A stretch of DNA of 36,561 nt from a virus (IMGVR_UViG_3300000115_000082:1-36561); one strand, 5' to 3'. Positions 1 to 7,452 are shown, counted from the first letter of the stretch. Notes: generated from the sequence alone by a model not told the origin. Made by a program: numbers and translations.

Positions 1-198
1 TCTAAGTAACCGCCACATAAAGTTATCCTTCATAGTGCCTACTGACATGAAGACGTTGTTGAGCTTTTTCACAACGTCTTCATTTATTTGTTTACCTTGT
101 AGGACGACTTTTAGGTCTTGTATTAGAGACTCTAGTTCGCCTCTTTCGTCTTCGGACAGTGCAGTAAGCTGCTTCTCAATTGTATCTTTTGCTTTCAT
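1..198 (-). CDS. Hypothetical protein, 5' part only (runs off the window)
   Basis: An open frame of 66 codons starts with ATG at 198-196 and continues past base 1, so only the N-terminus is visible. It begins MKAKDTIEKQLTALSEDERG and is rich in charged residues, probably helical; I do not recognise a family. Its ATG overlaps the TGA stop of the upstream helicase gene in an ATGA arrangement (195-198), so the two genes are probably co-transcribed and translationally coupled. The coding sequence contains a perfect 13-bp inverted repeat at 47-83. No function is proposed. Confidence 0.7.
   Translation of the reverse strand, partial: MKAKDTIEKQLTALSEDERGELESLIQDLKVVLQGKQINEDVVKKLNNVFMSVGTMKDNFMWRLLR
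47..83. repeat. Perfect 13-bp inverted repeat, 11-nt spacer
   Basis: Bases 47-59 and 71-83 are exact reverse complements, separated by bases 60-70. The repeat lies inside the partial minus-strand gene, so it would form a hairpin in that mRNA. It is not followed by a T-run in the direction of transcription, so it is not a standard terminator. Confidence 0.8.
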
Positions 199-1565
199 AG
201 TAGGTTGACCGTGTGGCCCTCTTTTTCGTAGTGCCGCTTACGGGCTCTAGAATGCTCTCTAAGGTACTTTTCTTTATCCATGAAGTCGTACACATAAACT
301 ACGTCCTTCGTGTGGTGACGCCTTAGAGCGCGTCCTAGAGCCTGTAGTGTGGCGATCTCGGACTTCATTCCTCTTGCATTGATGAAATGGGTAATTTCTT
401 CAATGTTAACTCCGGTTTGTAATATCTTAGTTCCAATGAGAACGCTAGATCCTCTAGCGTCTCTGAATCTAGATATACTTGAATACCTTTCTTCGATTGA
501 ATTGGCTCCTTCAAGAAACTGGCATCCTTCTCCAAATAGGTTTTCCAAGGTTCTTCCGTGATCAAGTGATTTGGTAAGAACAAGGATACGGGCGTTTTTG
601 TGTTTTTTTCTGATGTCATCTACGATCTCCTTAATTATTTCGTTTCTTTTTTCATTGTATACGATATACTCATCGTATACATCCAAGTAGCTCATGTCCT
701 CATCCAGCCCACTAGCATCGTAACTTCTATCTATTAACTGAATGATTGGTTTTGTTAGTTTGCCATCCTCAACAAGGCTGGCTGTGTCCACTACTTCTAG
801 AACCTCCCCTAAGGCCCCTTCTAGGTTGTAGCGGCGTATAGGGTCACTCGGAGGCGTAGCGGTGAATCCGAAACGGTAGAGAGCCTTAGGGAAGCTCTGA
901 ATGGCTGCTAGTGTCGTCTTCCCGTTAGAAAACTCATGGCACTCGTCCACCATGAGGACTTCTGCTTCTTCGAGGTGTGTGTCAAGTATTCGTTCAATAC
1001 TCTGAACAGTACATAGCATGATATCGCCCTGAACAAAACCTTCGCCATAGCAAAGACCAATATTATCAAAGCCGCAAGCTTTAGTAAAAAAATCATAGGT
1101 TTGCGTTAATAGCTGTTTAGCGTTGAATAGGATAATCATCTTCCTTCCTTCTAGTGCTTTGACTAGGCCAGCCATAATCAAAGTTTTTCCTGAGCCAGTA
1201 GGAGATTTGATTATCCCTCTCCTAACACCTAAGCCCTTTTCTATAAGCTCCTTTTGGTAATCGTAAAAAGAAAATCCTGGGATTTCCGGCTTTTCTTCGA
1301 TTTTGTCACCCTCTTTTAGGGTCAACATTATTGAAGGGGTACAAGAAATCTTCTTTAAATCTGCGACTAACCTAGATAACAGTCCAGTACGGAAAACACC
1401 AGTCTTGGATATAAACCTTGTCTTTCCGTCCCACTGGCGTCTTTTATAGGCGGGGGAGTATTCAACGCCAGGAGCTTTAAAAGAATATAGATCCACCAGA
1501 GCCTTTAGTAGGTCTGGGTTATCTGTCTTTATAATGCTTTTTTGAACTCCTACTAGTATATCCAT
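195..1565 (-). CDS. uvsW: UvsW-like superfamily 2 DNA/RNA helicase
   Basis: Predicted ATP-dependent helicase of 456 residues. Visible motifs are Walker A PTGSGKT (about 122-128), the DECH box (207-210), TATP motif III (235-238) and motif VI QALGRALRR (408-416). The N-terminal part has a SFKAPGVEYSPAYKRRQWDG stretch (28-47) like the small DNA-binding domain of T4 UvsW. The length is close to T4 UvsW (about 500). In T4 this enzyme unwinds R-loops and branched recombination intermediates and helps switch from origin-dependent to recombination-dependent replication; the same role is inferred here. ATG start at 1565 without a strong ribosome binding site. It is divergent from the gp26-like gene across 33 bp and overlaps the next minus-strand gene by ATGA. 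Confidence 0.85.
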   Translation of the reverse strand: MDILVGVQKSIIKTDNPDLLKALVDLYSFKAPGVEYSPAYKRRQWDGKTRFISKTGVFRTGLLSRLVADLKKISCTPSIMLTLKEGDKIEEKPEIPGFSFYDYQKELIEKGLGVRRGIIKSPTGSGKTLIMAGLVKALEGRKMIILFNAKQLLTQTYDFFTKACGFDNIGLCYGEGFVQGDIMLCTVQSIERILDTHLEEAEVLMVDECHEFSNGKTTLAAIQSFPKALYRFGFTATPPSDPIRRYNLEGALGEVLEVVDTASLVEDGKLTKPIIQLIDRSYDASGLDEDMSYLDVYDEYIVYNEKRNEIIKEIVDDIRKKHKNARILVLTKSLDHGRTLENLFGEGCQFLEGANSIEERYSSISRFRDARGSSVLIGTKILQTGVNIEEITHFINARGMKSEIATLQALGRALRRHHTKDVVYVYDFMDKEKYLREHSRARKRHYEKEGHTVNLL

Positions 1566-1598
1566 TGTACTATTATAGTATAATAAGGAGTTTTTATT
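1566..1598. promoter_or_regulatory. Divergent intergenic region with AT-rich dyad and ribosome binding site
   Basis: These 33 bp separate the helicase (minus) from the gp26-like gene (plus). They contain a 6-bp dyad with a 1-nt centre (1568-1580) and TATAAT-like hexamers on both strands (plus 1579-1584, minus 1577-1572). AAGGAG at 1585-1590 sits 8 nt before the ATG at 1599 and is a good ribosome binding site. The hexamers are so close to the start codons that transcripts from them would have almost no leader, so the promoter reading is tentative; the ribosome binding site is solid. Confidence 0.35.
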
Positions 1599-2315
1599 AT
1601 GGAAAAAAAAGAAGACATTATTAATGAAATATTGAAAAATATTCCTACAGAAACAACTGTAAAGGTAGACCTTCCTTCAGAGTGCAAAGTTTACAATATT
1701 GATGAATCGAGCTATATTACTCTTCGTCCTATGACGTTTGAGGATGAAAAAAGTTTGATTGGTACTCAGGGAGAGGATCCAGTTAACTTATTACTAGAGA
1801 GGTGCCTCGAAGGAGTAAAGGTTATGGACCTTATTCCATTGGACAAGTTATATTTAATAATGAAGCTTAGGGAAATATCTTACGGGGATGACTACGATAC
1901 AGTTCTTATTTGTGATCATTGCAAGACAGAAAACCCAACTAAAGTAAAATTATCTAGTTTAAACGTAAACCCGGTTCCTGATGAGTTCTCAGATCCGATA
2001 ACTATATTTTTGCCGACTATAAAAAAAGAAGCAAAAATTAGGTTACCTAGGGTACGAGATGAAAAAAATATGAGCGATCCAGAGACCCTGGCTAATCAAC
2101 TTTGGAGATTCGTTCAAGAGATTGACGGACACACAGATAAATCTATCATAGCTCCAGTAGTAGATAAACTACCTTTAGTAGATATAAAAACAATCATAAA
2201 AGCGTTTGAGACAGATTACGGGGTTGATACAAAGGTAAAACTTAAGTGCAAAAACTGTGGGGGGGTATCCATTATTGAGCTACCAATAACCTCAAATTTT
2301 TTCGGAGTGAGCTAG
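1599..2315 (+). CDS. gp26-like baseplate hub assembly protein (zero-frame product)
   Basis: A 238-residue protein resembling the T4 gp26 type of hub-assembly factor (T4 gp26 is about 208 residues). The N-terminal half has the MTFEDEKSLIG and LEGVKVMDLIPLDKLYLIMK type of region seen in phage tail chaperones. Two CX2C pairs (C105/C108 and C217/C220) could form a zinc site. Strong ribosome binding site AAGGAG 8 nt upstream. The gene ends at TAG 2313-2315, but the last codons before the stop contain a T_TTT_TTC slippery heptamer (2297-2303), and the -1 frame stays open to 2485. The protein probably acts in the cytoplasm during hub and tape-measure assembly. The assignment rests on recognition of the family pattern, not on a search. 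Confidence 0.65.
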   Translation: MEKKEDIINEILKNIPTETTVKVDLPSECKVYNIDESSYITLRPMTFEDEKSLIGTQGEDPVNLLLERCLEGVKVMDLIPLDKLYLIMKLREISYGDDYDTVLICDHCKTENPTKVKLSSLNVNPVPDEFSDPITIFLPTIKKEAKIRLPRVRDEKNMSDPETLANQLWRFVQEIDGHTDKSIIAPVVDKLPLVDIKTIIKAFETDYGVDTKVKLKCKNCGGVSIIELPITSNFFGVS

Positions 2316-2485
2316 ATCAAGTAATTGATTTAGATTCTCTACTCTTAGAAGCCTATATATTGGTAAAGCGGGCTAGGTTTAGTTATTCGGATGTAAAGAC
2401 TATGACTCGCACAGAAAGAACAGTTTTTCTAAAGCTGCTCAAAGACGACTTCGAGAGGGAAGCAGATGCAATTAAACGGAAATAG
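1599..2485 (+). CDS. Candidate -1 frameshift fusion of the gp26-like protein (295 aa)
   Basis: Predicted long form made by a -1 slip at 2297-2303: residues 1-235 of the gp26-like protein, then 60 residues from the -1 frame (codons from 2303, stop TAG 2483-2485). The extension starts RSELDQVIDLDS and ends in a charged helix with MTRTERTVFLKLLKDD. The -1 frame opens only at 2279, after a TGA, and has no ATG or GTG until the ATG at 2402, which would leave a 27-residue peptide; a TTG lies about 20 codons into the extension. A conserved-looking 60-residue frame without its own start, continuing an upstream gene at a perfect heptamer, is the signature of programmed frameshifting in tail-assembly chaperones such as lambda G/GT. 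The next gene starts at 2466, inside this extension. The fusion is inferred. Confidence 0.6.
2297..2344 (+). promoter_or_regulatory. Putative -1 ribosomal frameshift signal: slippery heptamer plus bulged hairpin
   Basis: In the zero frame, T_TTT_TTC spans 2297-2303 and fits X_XXY_YYZ. Downstream, 2312-2318 pairs with 2327-2333 (7 pairs, one G-U, 8-nt loop), starting 8 nt after the heptamer, a usual spacer length. Outside it, 2305-2311 can pair with 2337-2344 with one bulged base (2340), giving a longer two-part stem. The zero-frame stop lies inside the inner stem. Confidence 0.65.
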
Positions 2486-3416
2486 CGTAGTAGATAGAAA
2501 TAATAGACCAACGGTACTTCAGAAAGTAGGTCTTAGGGCCTTCTTTATTAACGATGGGGTTTATGTAGATCCTTACGAAATCAGCGCAGTCACCGTCTTT
2601 GACAAGTCTGCTAACTTCACACCTAGCACTATATTAGATGACAATTTAATTGCCGCAGATATAGACTCAAGTATCGTTCGTATGAACTTTGCTCCTTCGG
2701 GTGTAGGTGAGGGGAGAACGGGGGAAGATCCTACTAGCTACAACCCTGGATCTGATATAGCATCAACAAGTGCGGTGTATCGTGTCAAAGAGGGGGAATA
2801 TATTGTAGTTCTTGATGGAACTCAAAATACCAGTGGGGTTTATAACCTGAACGGATCCTCTGTAGTGGTCGCCAATACCGCCAGTGGAGTAAAGGATTAC
2901 ATTGATGTTTGGACCGTTAAGCTTGCAGAGGGCTCAACATACCAGTCATTAGTTAACGATTTCCATCTTTACGATGATACGTTCTTTGTGGTTACCGAGC
3001 CACTACTACTAACAGCGAGCAACAAACTAGTTAATAAACATGTTACTTTAGGATCGAAAGAGAATCTTAAGGTAGCCACGGAAATTACCATAAATAATAA
3101 AACTATCGACAGCCTTGTAACCGATCTATTTAGAAACTCAGCCATCATAAATTCTCAGATGAAGATTGAGAAGTTGAACGAAGGGACAGAGACGTTACCC
3201 GCCCATGTAGAAGTTTCTGGGTATTCAGATACTAGTGCCTTGATTGACATTACATCGGACAATACAATGGTACTAAACTTTGACACTACCACCTTAGCCA
3301 CTCATGCTAATGTAGCAGACTTCGGAGGGCTAGTAGGGCAATACAGGCTAACTGTTAAGTACAATCTTCTTAACGAGCTTATAGTTACTCCACCCTTATA
3401 CTTCACAATAAGTTGA
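2466..3416 (+). CDS. Hypothetical protein, probable virion/tail component
   Basis: A 316-residue protein with no family I can name. It is rich in Ser, Thr, Val and Asp with alternating hydrophobic residues, as in beta-rich phage structural proteins, and has no signal peptide or membrane segment. The ATG at 2466 lies 20 bp inside the -1 extension of the gp26-like gene and follows a purine-rich GAGAGGGA at 2453-2460, so translation is probably coupled to the upstream frame. The 3' end overlaps the convergent primase gene by 14 bp (3403-3416). Position between a hub-assembly factor and the tail genes suggests a tail role (inference only). Confidence 0.7.
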   Translation: MQLNGNSVVDRNNRPTVLQKVGLRAFFINDGVYVDPYEISAVTVFDKSANFTPSTILDDNLIAADIDSSIVRMNFAPSGVGEGRTGEDPTSYNPGSDIASTSAVYRVKEGEYIVVLDGTQNTSGVYNLNGSSVVVANTASGVKDYIDVWTVKLAEGSTYQSLVNDFHLYDDTFFVVTEPLLLTASNKLVNKHVTLGSKENLKVATEITINNKTIDSLVTDLFRNSAIINSQMKIEKLNEGTETLPAHVEVSGYSDTSALIDITSDNTMVLNFDTTTLATHANVADFGGLVGQYRLTVKYNLLNELIVTPPLYFTIS

Positions 3417-4398
3417 CCTGATTATGCATACGATACTGAAAGTCGTATAGTTGTAGATTATCGTCTAAGTGATGAACGAGGTCCACTCCATTTTGGTGGG
3501 CCTCATTCCAATCCTTGTAACCTGATGGTGGCTTGCACACAAAGAACTCGTCCATCAGGCGCTCCTTTCTTAGATTATCAAACGCCTCAAATCCACGCTC
3601 CCCAGCAGTATCGTTATCAAAGGCTAAGACGATATCTCCGTCAAAGGTAGCAAGCATCTCAGCTTGCCTAGGGCTCACGATGTTCTTCATGGTGGCCGTG
3701 GCGTTAATACCCTGTAGCTGGAATGAGATGGCGTCCAGAGGCCCCTCACAGACGACTAGCATATCGTGGTCGTCGTAGTAAGGGTAGAGGACATCGGACG
3801 ACTTAGGGGCGATCTCAGTGGACGGGTTTAGATACTTCGGCTGCTGATCACCTATGGCGCGAGCCTGAAAGTAAAACACGATGCCGTCCCGTATGAAAGG
3901 AATGATAATCCTATTGGCGAACTTACCCTCCTTGCACAGGAAGTATTGAGCCTTCTTTTCTTCGGTCTCATTAAACAGCTTGCGTTCATAGAGGATAGAC
4001 CATGCCGTGAGAACGTCAGGGTCTTCAGAGAACCCAGATGCTATGTTAAGCGGAATAAGCTTGCTGGTATCTAGCTCAAGCTTCTTCTCCTCAGGCATAA
4101 CGCTTATTGGAACAGGCTTACCTAAGTAAGCAAAGTTTTTAATGATAAGTTCTTTCTGGGCTCGGAAATAAGGAACCCCCTGTAAGTGCGAGTACAGGCT
4201 AACAAAGTTTCCATTCCTTCCCGTCTTGAAGCACTGCCAGAGCCCGCTATCTACATTGACCGAGCAATGCTTTTTGTAGTCATTCCTTATAAAAGGAGAC
4301 TCCATGATAAATTCACGATCATTAGGTGATAAACGTCCAATATCCGAGAAATTCTTGGTAAGGAACTCTCTAATAAACTGAGGTGAAATCATGTTCAT
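3403..4398 (-). CDS. DnaG-type DNA primase (Toprim), T4 gp61-like length
   Basis: A 331-residue primase, close to the 342 of T4 gp61, that would make RNA primers for lagging-strand synthesis. The Toprim core is clear: E218 in VCEGPLDA and D261/D263 in AFDNDTAGERG, plus a DWNE motif near 296-299. The N-terminal 30-75 region has the layout of a CHC2 zinc-binding domain (SPFIRND, HCSVN, WQCFKTGRNGNFVSL) but most metal ligands appear lost: the usual CPFH is SPFI and the usual CFGCG is CFKTG. The gene is on the opposite strand to the tail genes and its ATG (4398-4396; a second in-frame ATG at 4392-4390) overlaps the start of the divergent nuclease gene. Its end overlaps the upstream plus-strand gene by 14 bp. 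Confidence 0.85.
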   Translation of the reverse strand: MNMISPQFIREFLTKNFSDIGRLSPNDREFIMESPFIRNDYKKHCSVNVDSGLWQCFKTGRNGNFVSLYSHLQGVPYFRAQKELIIKNFAYLGKPVPISVMPEEKKLELDTSKLIPLNIASGFSEDPDVLTAWSILYERKLFNETEEKKAQYFLCKEGKFANRIIIPFIRDGIVFYFQARAIGDQQPKYLNPSTEIAPKSSDVLYPYYDDHDMLVVCEGPLDAISFQLQGINATATMKNIVSPRQAEMLATFDGDIVLAFDNDTAGERGFEAFDNLRKERLMDEFFVCKPPSGYKDWNEAHQNGVDLVHHLDDNLQLYDFQYRMHNQVNLL

Positions 4399-5179
4399 AA
4401 ATACTATATCCGAATCAAAGTATCAAACTTTTAAACAATGCCAATTGAAATACTGCTTCCGCTATGTAGACAGGCTACCAGAGCCCGCTGAATCCAATAC
4501 TGAAGCCCTACACTTCGGATCCTATATCCACAAGGTCCTAGAGGACGGCGTAGAAGCCAAGACTCAAGACGAGATGGAGCAGATTGCTGAAGGAGTAAAG
4601 GGCACATGGAATATATCAAAGAAGTATGAAGGCAAAGATTCAATCTGTTTCCGTAACTTTCTTGAGTTCAACGCTGGTCTTGAAGGCAGTATAGCCACGG
4701 AGCTTGTGTTCCAGGTCCCCGTAAAGGAGGACATTACACTCAACGGGGTGATCGACCGAGTAATTAAAGGTAAGGATGGGGGCTACTTAGTAATTGACTA
4801 CAAGACCTCTAAGAGGGAGAAGAGTAAAGTAGACCTCTACCAAGACTCACAGTTGAAGGGTTATGTGTATGCGATTAGTAAGTTGTATGAGGTCCCGATA
4901 AAGAATATCGTGGCTGCACATTACTACCCCCTGACTAATAACTTCGTACACGTTCAATATAGTGTACCGCAAATCAACGCACATGTCAAGAACATTGTTG
5001 ATGAGGTCTGGAGAATCAGAAAGAAAAAGAAGCCGGAACTTAAGCCTAGTAGAAATGAGTTCTGCAACTGGTGTGCATACAAAGGTCTATGCCCCGAATA
5101 TAATGACCCCCAAACCTGCACAAAGAAGTTTGAGGAATTAAAGTCTAAGAAGAAAGCTTCTTCAAAGAGCCGTAAATAA
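4391..5179 (+). CDS. PD-(D/E)XK nuclease of the RecB/Cas4 type with Fe-S cysteines
   Basis: A 262-residue nuclease. Motifs in order: an N-terminal SKYQTFKQC (C17), GSYIH (H47), GVIDR (D122), the catalytic VIDYKTSK (D136, K138), and a QLKGYVYA helix (Q154, Y158). A C-terminal CX2CX5C (C225, C228, C234) with C17 would bind a 4Fe-4S cluster as in Cas4 and AddB nucleases. It probably resects or processes DNA ends in phage replication or recombination. No CRISPR repeats or other cas genes are present, so it is not a Cas4. GAGGTGA at 4380-4386 is a strong ribosome binding site 4 nt before the ATG. The tail is lysine/serine-rich. Its end overlaps a convergent small gene by 35 bp. Confidence 0.85.
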   Translation: MFINTISESKYQTFKQCQLKYCFRYVDRLPEPAESNTEALHFGSYIHKVLEDGVEAKTQDEMEQIAEGVKGTWNISKKYEGKDSICFRNFLEFNAGLEGSIATELVFQVPVKEDITLNGVIDRVIKGKDGGYLVIDYKTSKREKSKVDLYQDSQLKGYVYAISKLYEVPIKNIVAAHYYPLTNNFVHVQYSVPQINAHVKNIVDEVWRIRKKKKPELKPSRNEFCNWCAYKGLCPEYNDPQTCTKKFEELKSKKKASSKSRK

Positions 5180-5444
5180 ACGGGCTATAAATTTCAATTT
5201 CGATAGTAGAGAAGAAGTTAAGTACCTGTTCCTTTGAGTATTTACACTTTTTAGTAAGATAATTATAAAGCATTTCTTTTTTTATAGGCTTCTGTCTATT
5301 CATGGAGTCAAGAAGCTTTAACTGGAAATGCTTTATAAATTTTTCACTATACTTATGTCTCCACTTTTCGGTAAAGGCATTACTCAAGGTGTGATTTATT
5401 AAATCAAGGAAGTCTACTATCTCTATGTCTATGTTTTTGTTCAA
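5145..5444 (-). CDS. Small hypothetical protein; possibly a gp33-like late transcription coactivator
   Basis: A 99-residue lysine-rich protein with a TTG start at 5444-5442; AGGT six nt upstream supports this start, and no better ATG exists. The C-terminal part (KYSKEQVLNFFSTIEIEIYS, then PFIYGSLKKL) has the hydrophobic spacing I associate with T4 gp33-family coactivators, which link the late sigma factor, clamp and RNA polymerase. That similarity is by eye and weak. Otherwise it is unrecognised. It converges on the nuclease gene (35-bp overlap) and fills a stretch (5180-5444) that has no plus-strand gene, which supports it being real. Confidence 0.55.
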   Translation of the reverse strand: MNKNIDIEIVDFLDLINHTLSNAFTEKWRHKYSEKFIKHFQLKLLDSMNRQKPIKKEMLYNYLTKKCKYSKEQVLNFFSTIEIEIYSPFIYGSLKKLSS

Positions 5445-5479
5445 TGTTTAACCTATATACTAATATATAAGAGTATCAA
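5445..5479. promoter_or_regulatory. AT-rich divergent intergenic region, possible promoters
   Basis: This 35-bp gap between divergent genes is nearly all A/T, with overlapping TATA-type stretches on both strands (about 5454-5470). It carries a GAG-type ribosome binding site for the plus gene (5469-5473) and AGGT (minus strand, around 5453-5450) for the minus gene. It is the only place from which a long plus-strand tail operon starting at 5480 could begin without reading through the nuclease gene. No exact T4 late-promoter sequence is present. Confidence 0.3.
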
Positions 5480-5824
5480 ATGAGGTTTTTTTCCCAACAA
5501 TTAAAGGTATTATTTTCTTCTCTGCAAGTCTCTAATAATCGGAGAATACAGATGGTCCCTAAGTCTAGGGCGGGAATTAACCCAGGAGATTTAGTTTTCT
5601 TTAAATACCGCTATGGAGGATGGACTGCTGTTCTAGTAGTATCTCCAGTCATGAAAGATGCGAAAACAGGTAACAGATTGTTTACTGGATTCAAAGTACC
5701 TTTGGAAGATGAATATACGCCGGAATCATTAACAAGCCTATATAAAAACAAGGAGCTTCCTAAAGAAAACTATAGAACGTATATATTAAATAGAATTAAA
5801 AGCCCCATAAGAAGGATTAAATAA
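5480..5824 (+). CDS. Hypothetical small basic protein with SH3-like segment
   Basis: A 114-residue basic protein. The middle (about 33-72) reads GINPGDLVFFKYRYGGWTAV and continues with a hydrophobic strand and TGNRLFTGFKV, which suggests a small SH3-like beta barrel (inference). I do not recognise the family. ATG at 5480 is used because AAGAG lies just upstream; an in-frame ATG at 5552 (residue 25) is an alternative that would begin just before the barrel. It is the first gene of the plus-strand tail run and its TAA overlaps the next ATG (TAATG), so it is likely co-expressed with the tape measure. Confidence 0.65.
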   Translation: MRFFSQQLKVLFSSLQVSNNRRIQMVPKSRAGINPGDLVFFKYRYGGWTAVLVVSPVMKDAKTGNRLFTGFKVPLEDEYTPESLTSLYKNKELPKENYRTYILNRIKSPIRRIK

Positions 5825-7449
5825 TGCCACTAACCACTGCAATAAATACTTTAACTACCACTATAGGAAAAGCTATAGGTAGAATTGAGGGTGTTTTAGC
5901 AACTAGTGATAAAGCTCAACAAGCAAGTTTAGTATTAGGAAAATCTTTAGACGGCACTAGAGCATCCCTAGGTGCGGATCTAAGACAGCTAAACGGTACA
6001 ATAGGGCAAAGACTTCAAGCTGGTATAGCTACTTTGAATGTGGGCCTACAGGGAAATGTACAGGGAATTTTAAAGCTTCTAAATGAGCAACAGCTTCTAG
6101 GACAGAATTTCAAAGCTACGGCAAGAACTTTTGCTAAACTTGAGGCAACTCTAGGATTTTCTAGATCAGAGACTGTATCTTTAGCAGAGGTTCTTGTAGA
6201 AACAAAAGAACAGTACGCAGTTAGTACAGATAAGTTAGTAAGCGTAGTTGATTCCTTAAGTAAGAATATGCCCCTACTTAAGGAGGCAGGACTTCAAAAA
6301 TTACCGGAAATAGCGGCAAAGTTAGCAGGGAAGGTCCCAGCCTTGCAGGACGAACTAAAACAGTTTTTTGGTTTCTTTTCTTCTGCTTCTATGGACACCT
6401 TTTCTAAGTTAGCCATCCTACAGCAACCTATGGTTAGGGAGCAGATAGCAGCAAATCCTGGTCAAGGCGAAGCTATACTTGAGAATTTCTTTAAAGATTC
6501 CGCCAAACAAATTAGGGCTCTTACTCCAGCAACGAAAGACTTTGTAGGATCCTTTAGTGTTGCTACAACGGCGCTTGGTGACACGGCAGGAATAATACTG
6601 AGTATCGCTGATACGTTAGAAAAGGGTAGAGAAAAAACCTCAGAAATGAACAAGGGTTTATTCACTGAACAACTAAAAGTCTTAAAAGATAATTTCTTGC
6701 AGCCGCTAGACAGTGTTATTTCACAAGTTGTCTTCCCTTCATTGTTAAAAATTGGAGCTGCTTTAGGAGAGACGTTCACACCTGTTGTCTTAGGCGTATC
6801 TGAATCTTTAAATATTTTCTTCCAAAACATATTTGTTGACGGGAAGACATTCTCCAACACTATAAAAAAAATATCAGGTATTATAGTGGTTGCTGCTGAT
6901 TTATTTGTAACTGTCTTTAATTTGGGGGCAAGCATCTTTCAAAGAGTTTATAATAATTTAACTGGAATAACGATAGCCGCTAAGTACATCATAGGTGCAT
7001 TCAATATTCTTCTTTCTGTATCGGCTTTTCTAATCAGGGGATTCACCTCCCTCGTGGGCTTGCTTGGGGGAGGGGAAGCAGATCGACCTGAACTAAATAT
7101 ACCTGAACTAAAATCATTCAGTTCTATTTTAGATGAGCAAAGAAAGAACGGAAGGAACCAACAAACAACTGTAGACTTATTATCAGCGTCCTTAGGGGAG
7201 CTATCACAAATAAAAGATAATACCACTGAAGCTATAGACATACCAGACAGGCCAGAAGTTCCTGATCGACTAATAAGTTCTCTTCGTATACTAGATGAAA
7301 CAGTAGCTAAGATGATGGGTAGAGCATATAGAGATCCGCAACTTGATGAATTGATTGAGGTAAATGCTGCAACCGCAGTAGCCACCACTAGGTTACTAGC
7401 CGAAAATCCCGGCACCCCCATGTATGCGTCTCCGTATTTAAATGATTGA
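5824..7449 (+). CDS. Probable tail tape-measure / hub protein (gp29-like position)
   Basis: A 541-residue, mostly helical protein with Ala, Leu, Ser and Gln-rich repeats of heptad type in the first 110 residues and two strongly hydrophobic stretches (about 350-372 and 388-416), as in tape-measure proteins. At about 1.5 Angstrom per helical residue it would set a tail near 80 nm, if it spans the tube. T4 gp29 (590 residues) has the same role and sits just before the tube-initiator genes, as here. A strong AAGAAGGA-type ribosome binding site precedes the ATG, which overlaps the previous stop. No peptidase or lysozyme domain is visible. The call rests on composition, length and position. Confidence 0.6.
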   Translation: MPLTTAINTLTTTIGKAIGRIEGVLATSDKAQQASLVLGKSLDGTRASLGADLRQLNGTIGQRLQAGIATLNVGLQGNVQGILKLLNEQQLLGQNFKATARTFAKLEATLGFSRSETVSLAEVLVETKEQYAVSTDKLVSVVDSLSKNMPLLKEAGLQKLPEIAAKLAGKVPALQDELKQFFGFFSSASMDTFSKLAILQQPMVREQIAANPGQGEAILENFFKDSAKQIRALTPATKDFVGSFSVATTALGDTAGIILSIADTLEKGREKTSEMNKGLFTEQLKVLKDNFLQPLDSVISQVVFPSLLKIGAALGETFTPVVLGVSESLNIFFQNIFVDGKTFSNTIKKISGIIVVAADLFVTVFNLGASIFQRVYNNLTGITIAAKYIIGAFNILLSVSAFLIRGFTSLVGLLGGGEADRPELNIPELKSFSSILDEQRKNGRNQQTTVDLLSASLGELSQIKDNTTEAIDIPDRPEVPDRLISSLRILDETVAKMMGRAYRDPQLDELIEVNAATAVATTRLLAENPGTPMYASPYLND

Positions 7450-7452
7450 TCC

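Noticed and set aside
442-460. 8-bp inverted repeat with 3-nt loop in the helicase gene
   Set aside because: Repeats of this length are expected several times in a window of this size.
4391-5179. Nuclease as a CRISPR Cas4
   Set aside because: The motifs fit the RecB/Cas4/AddB group, but no repeats, spacers or other cas genes occur; neighbours are phage replication and tail genes.
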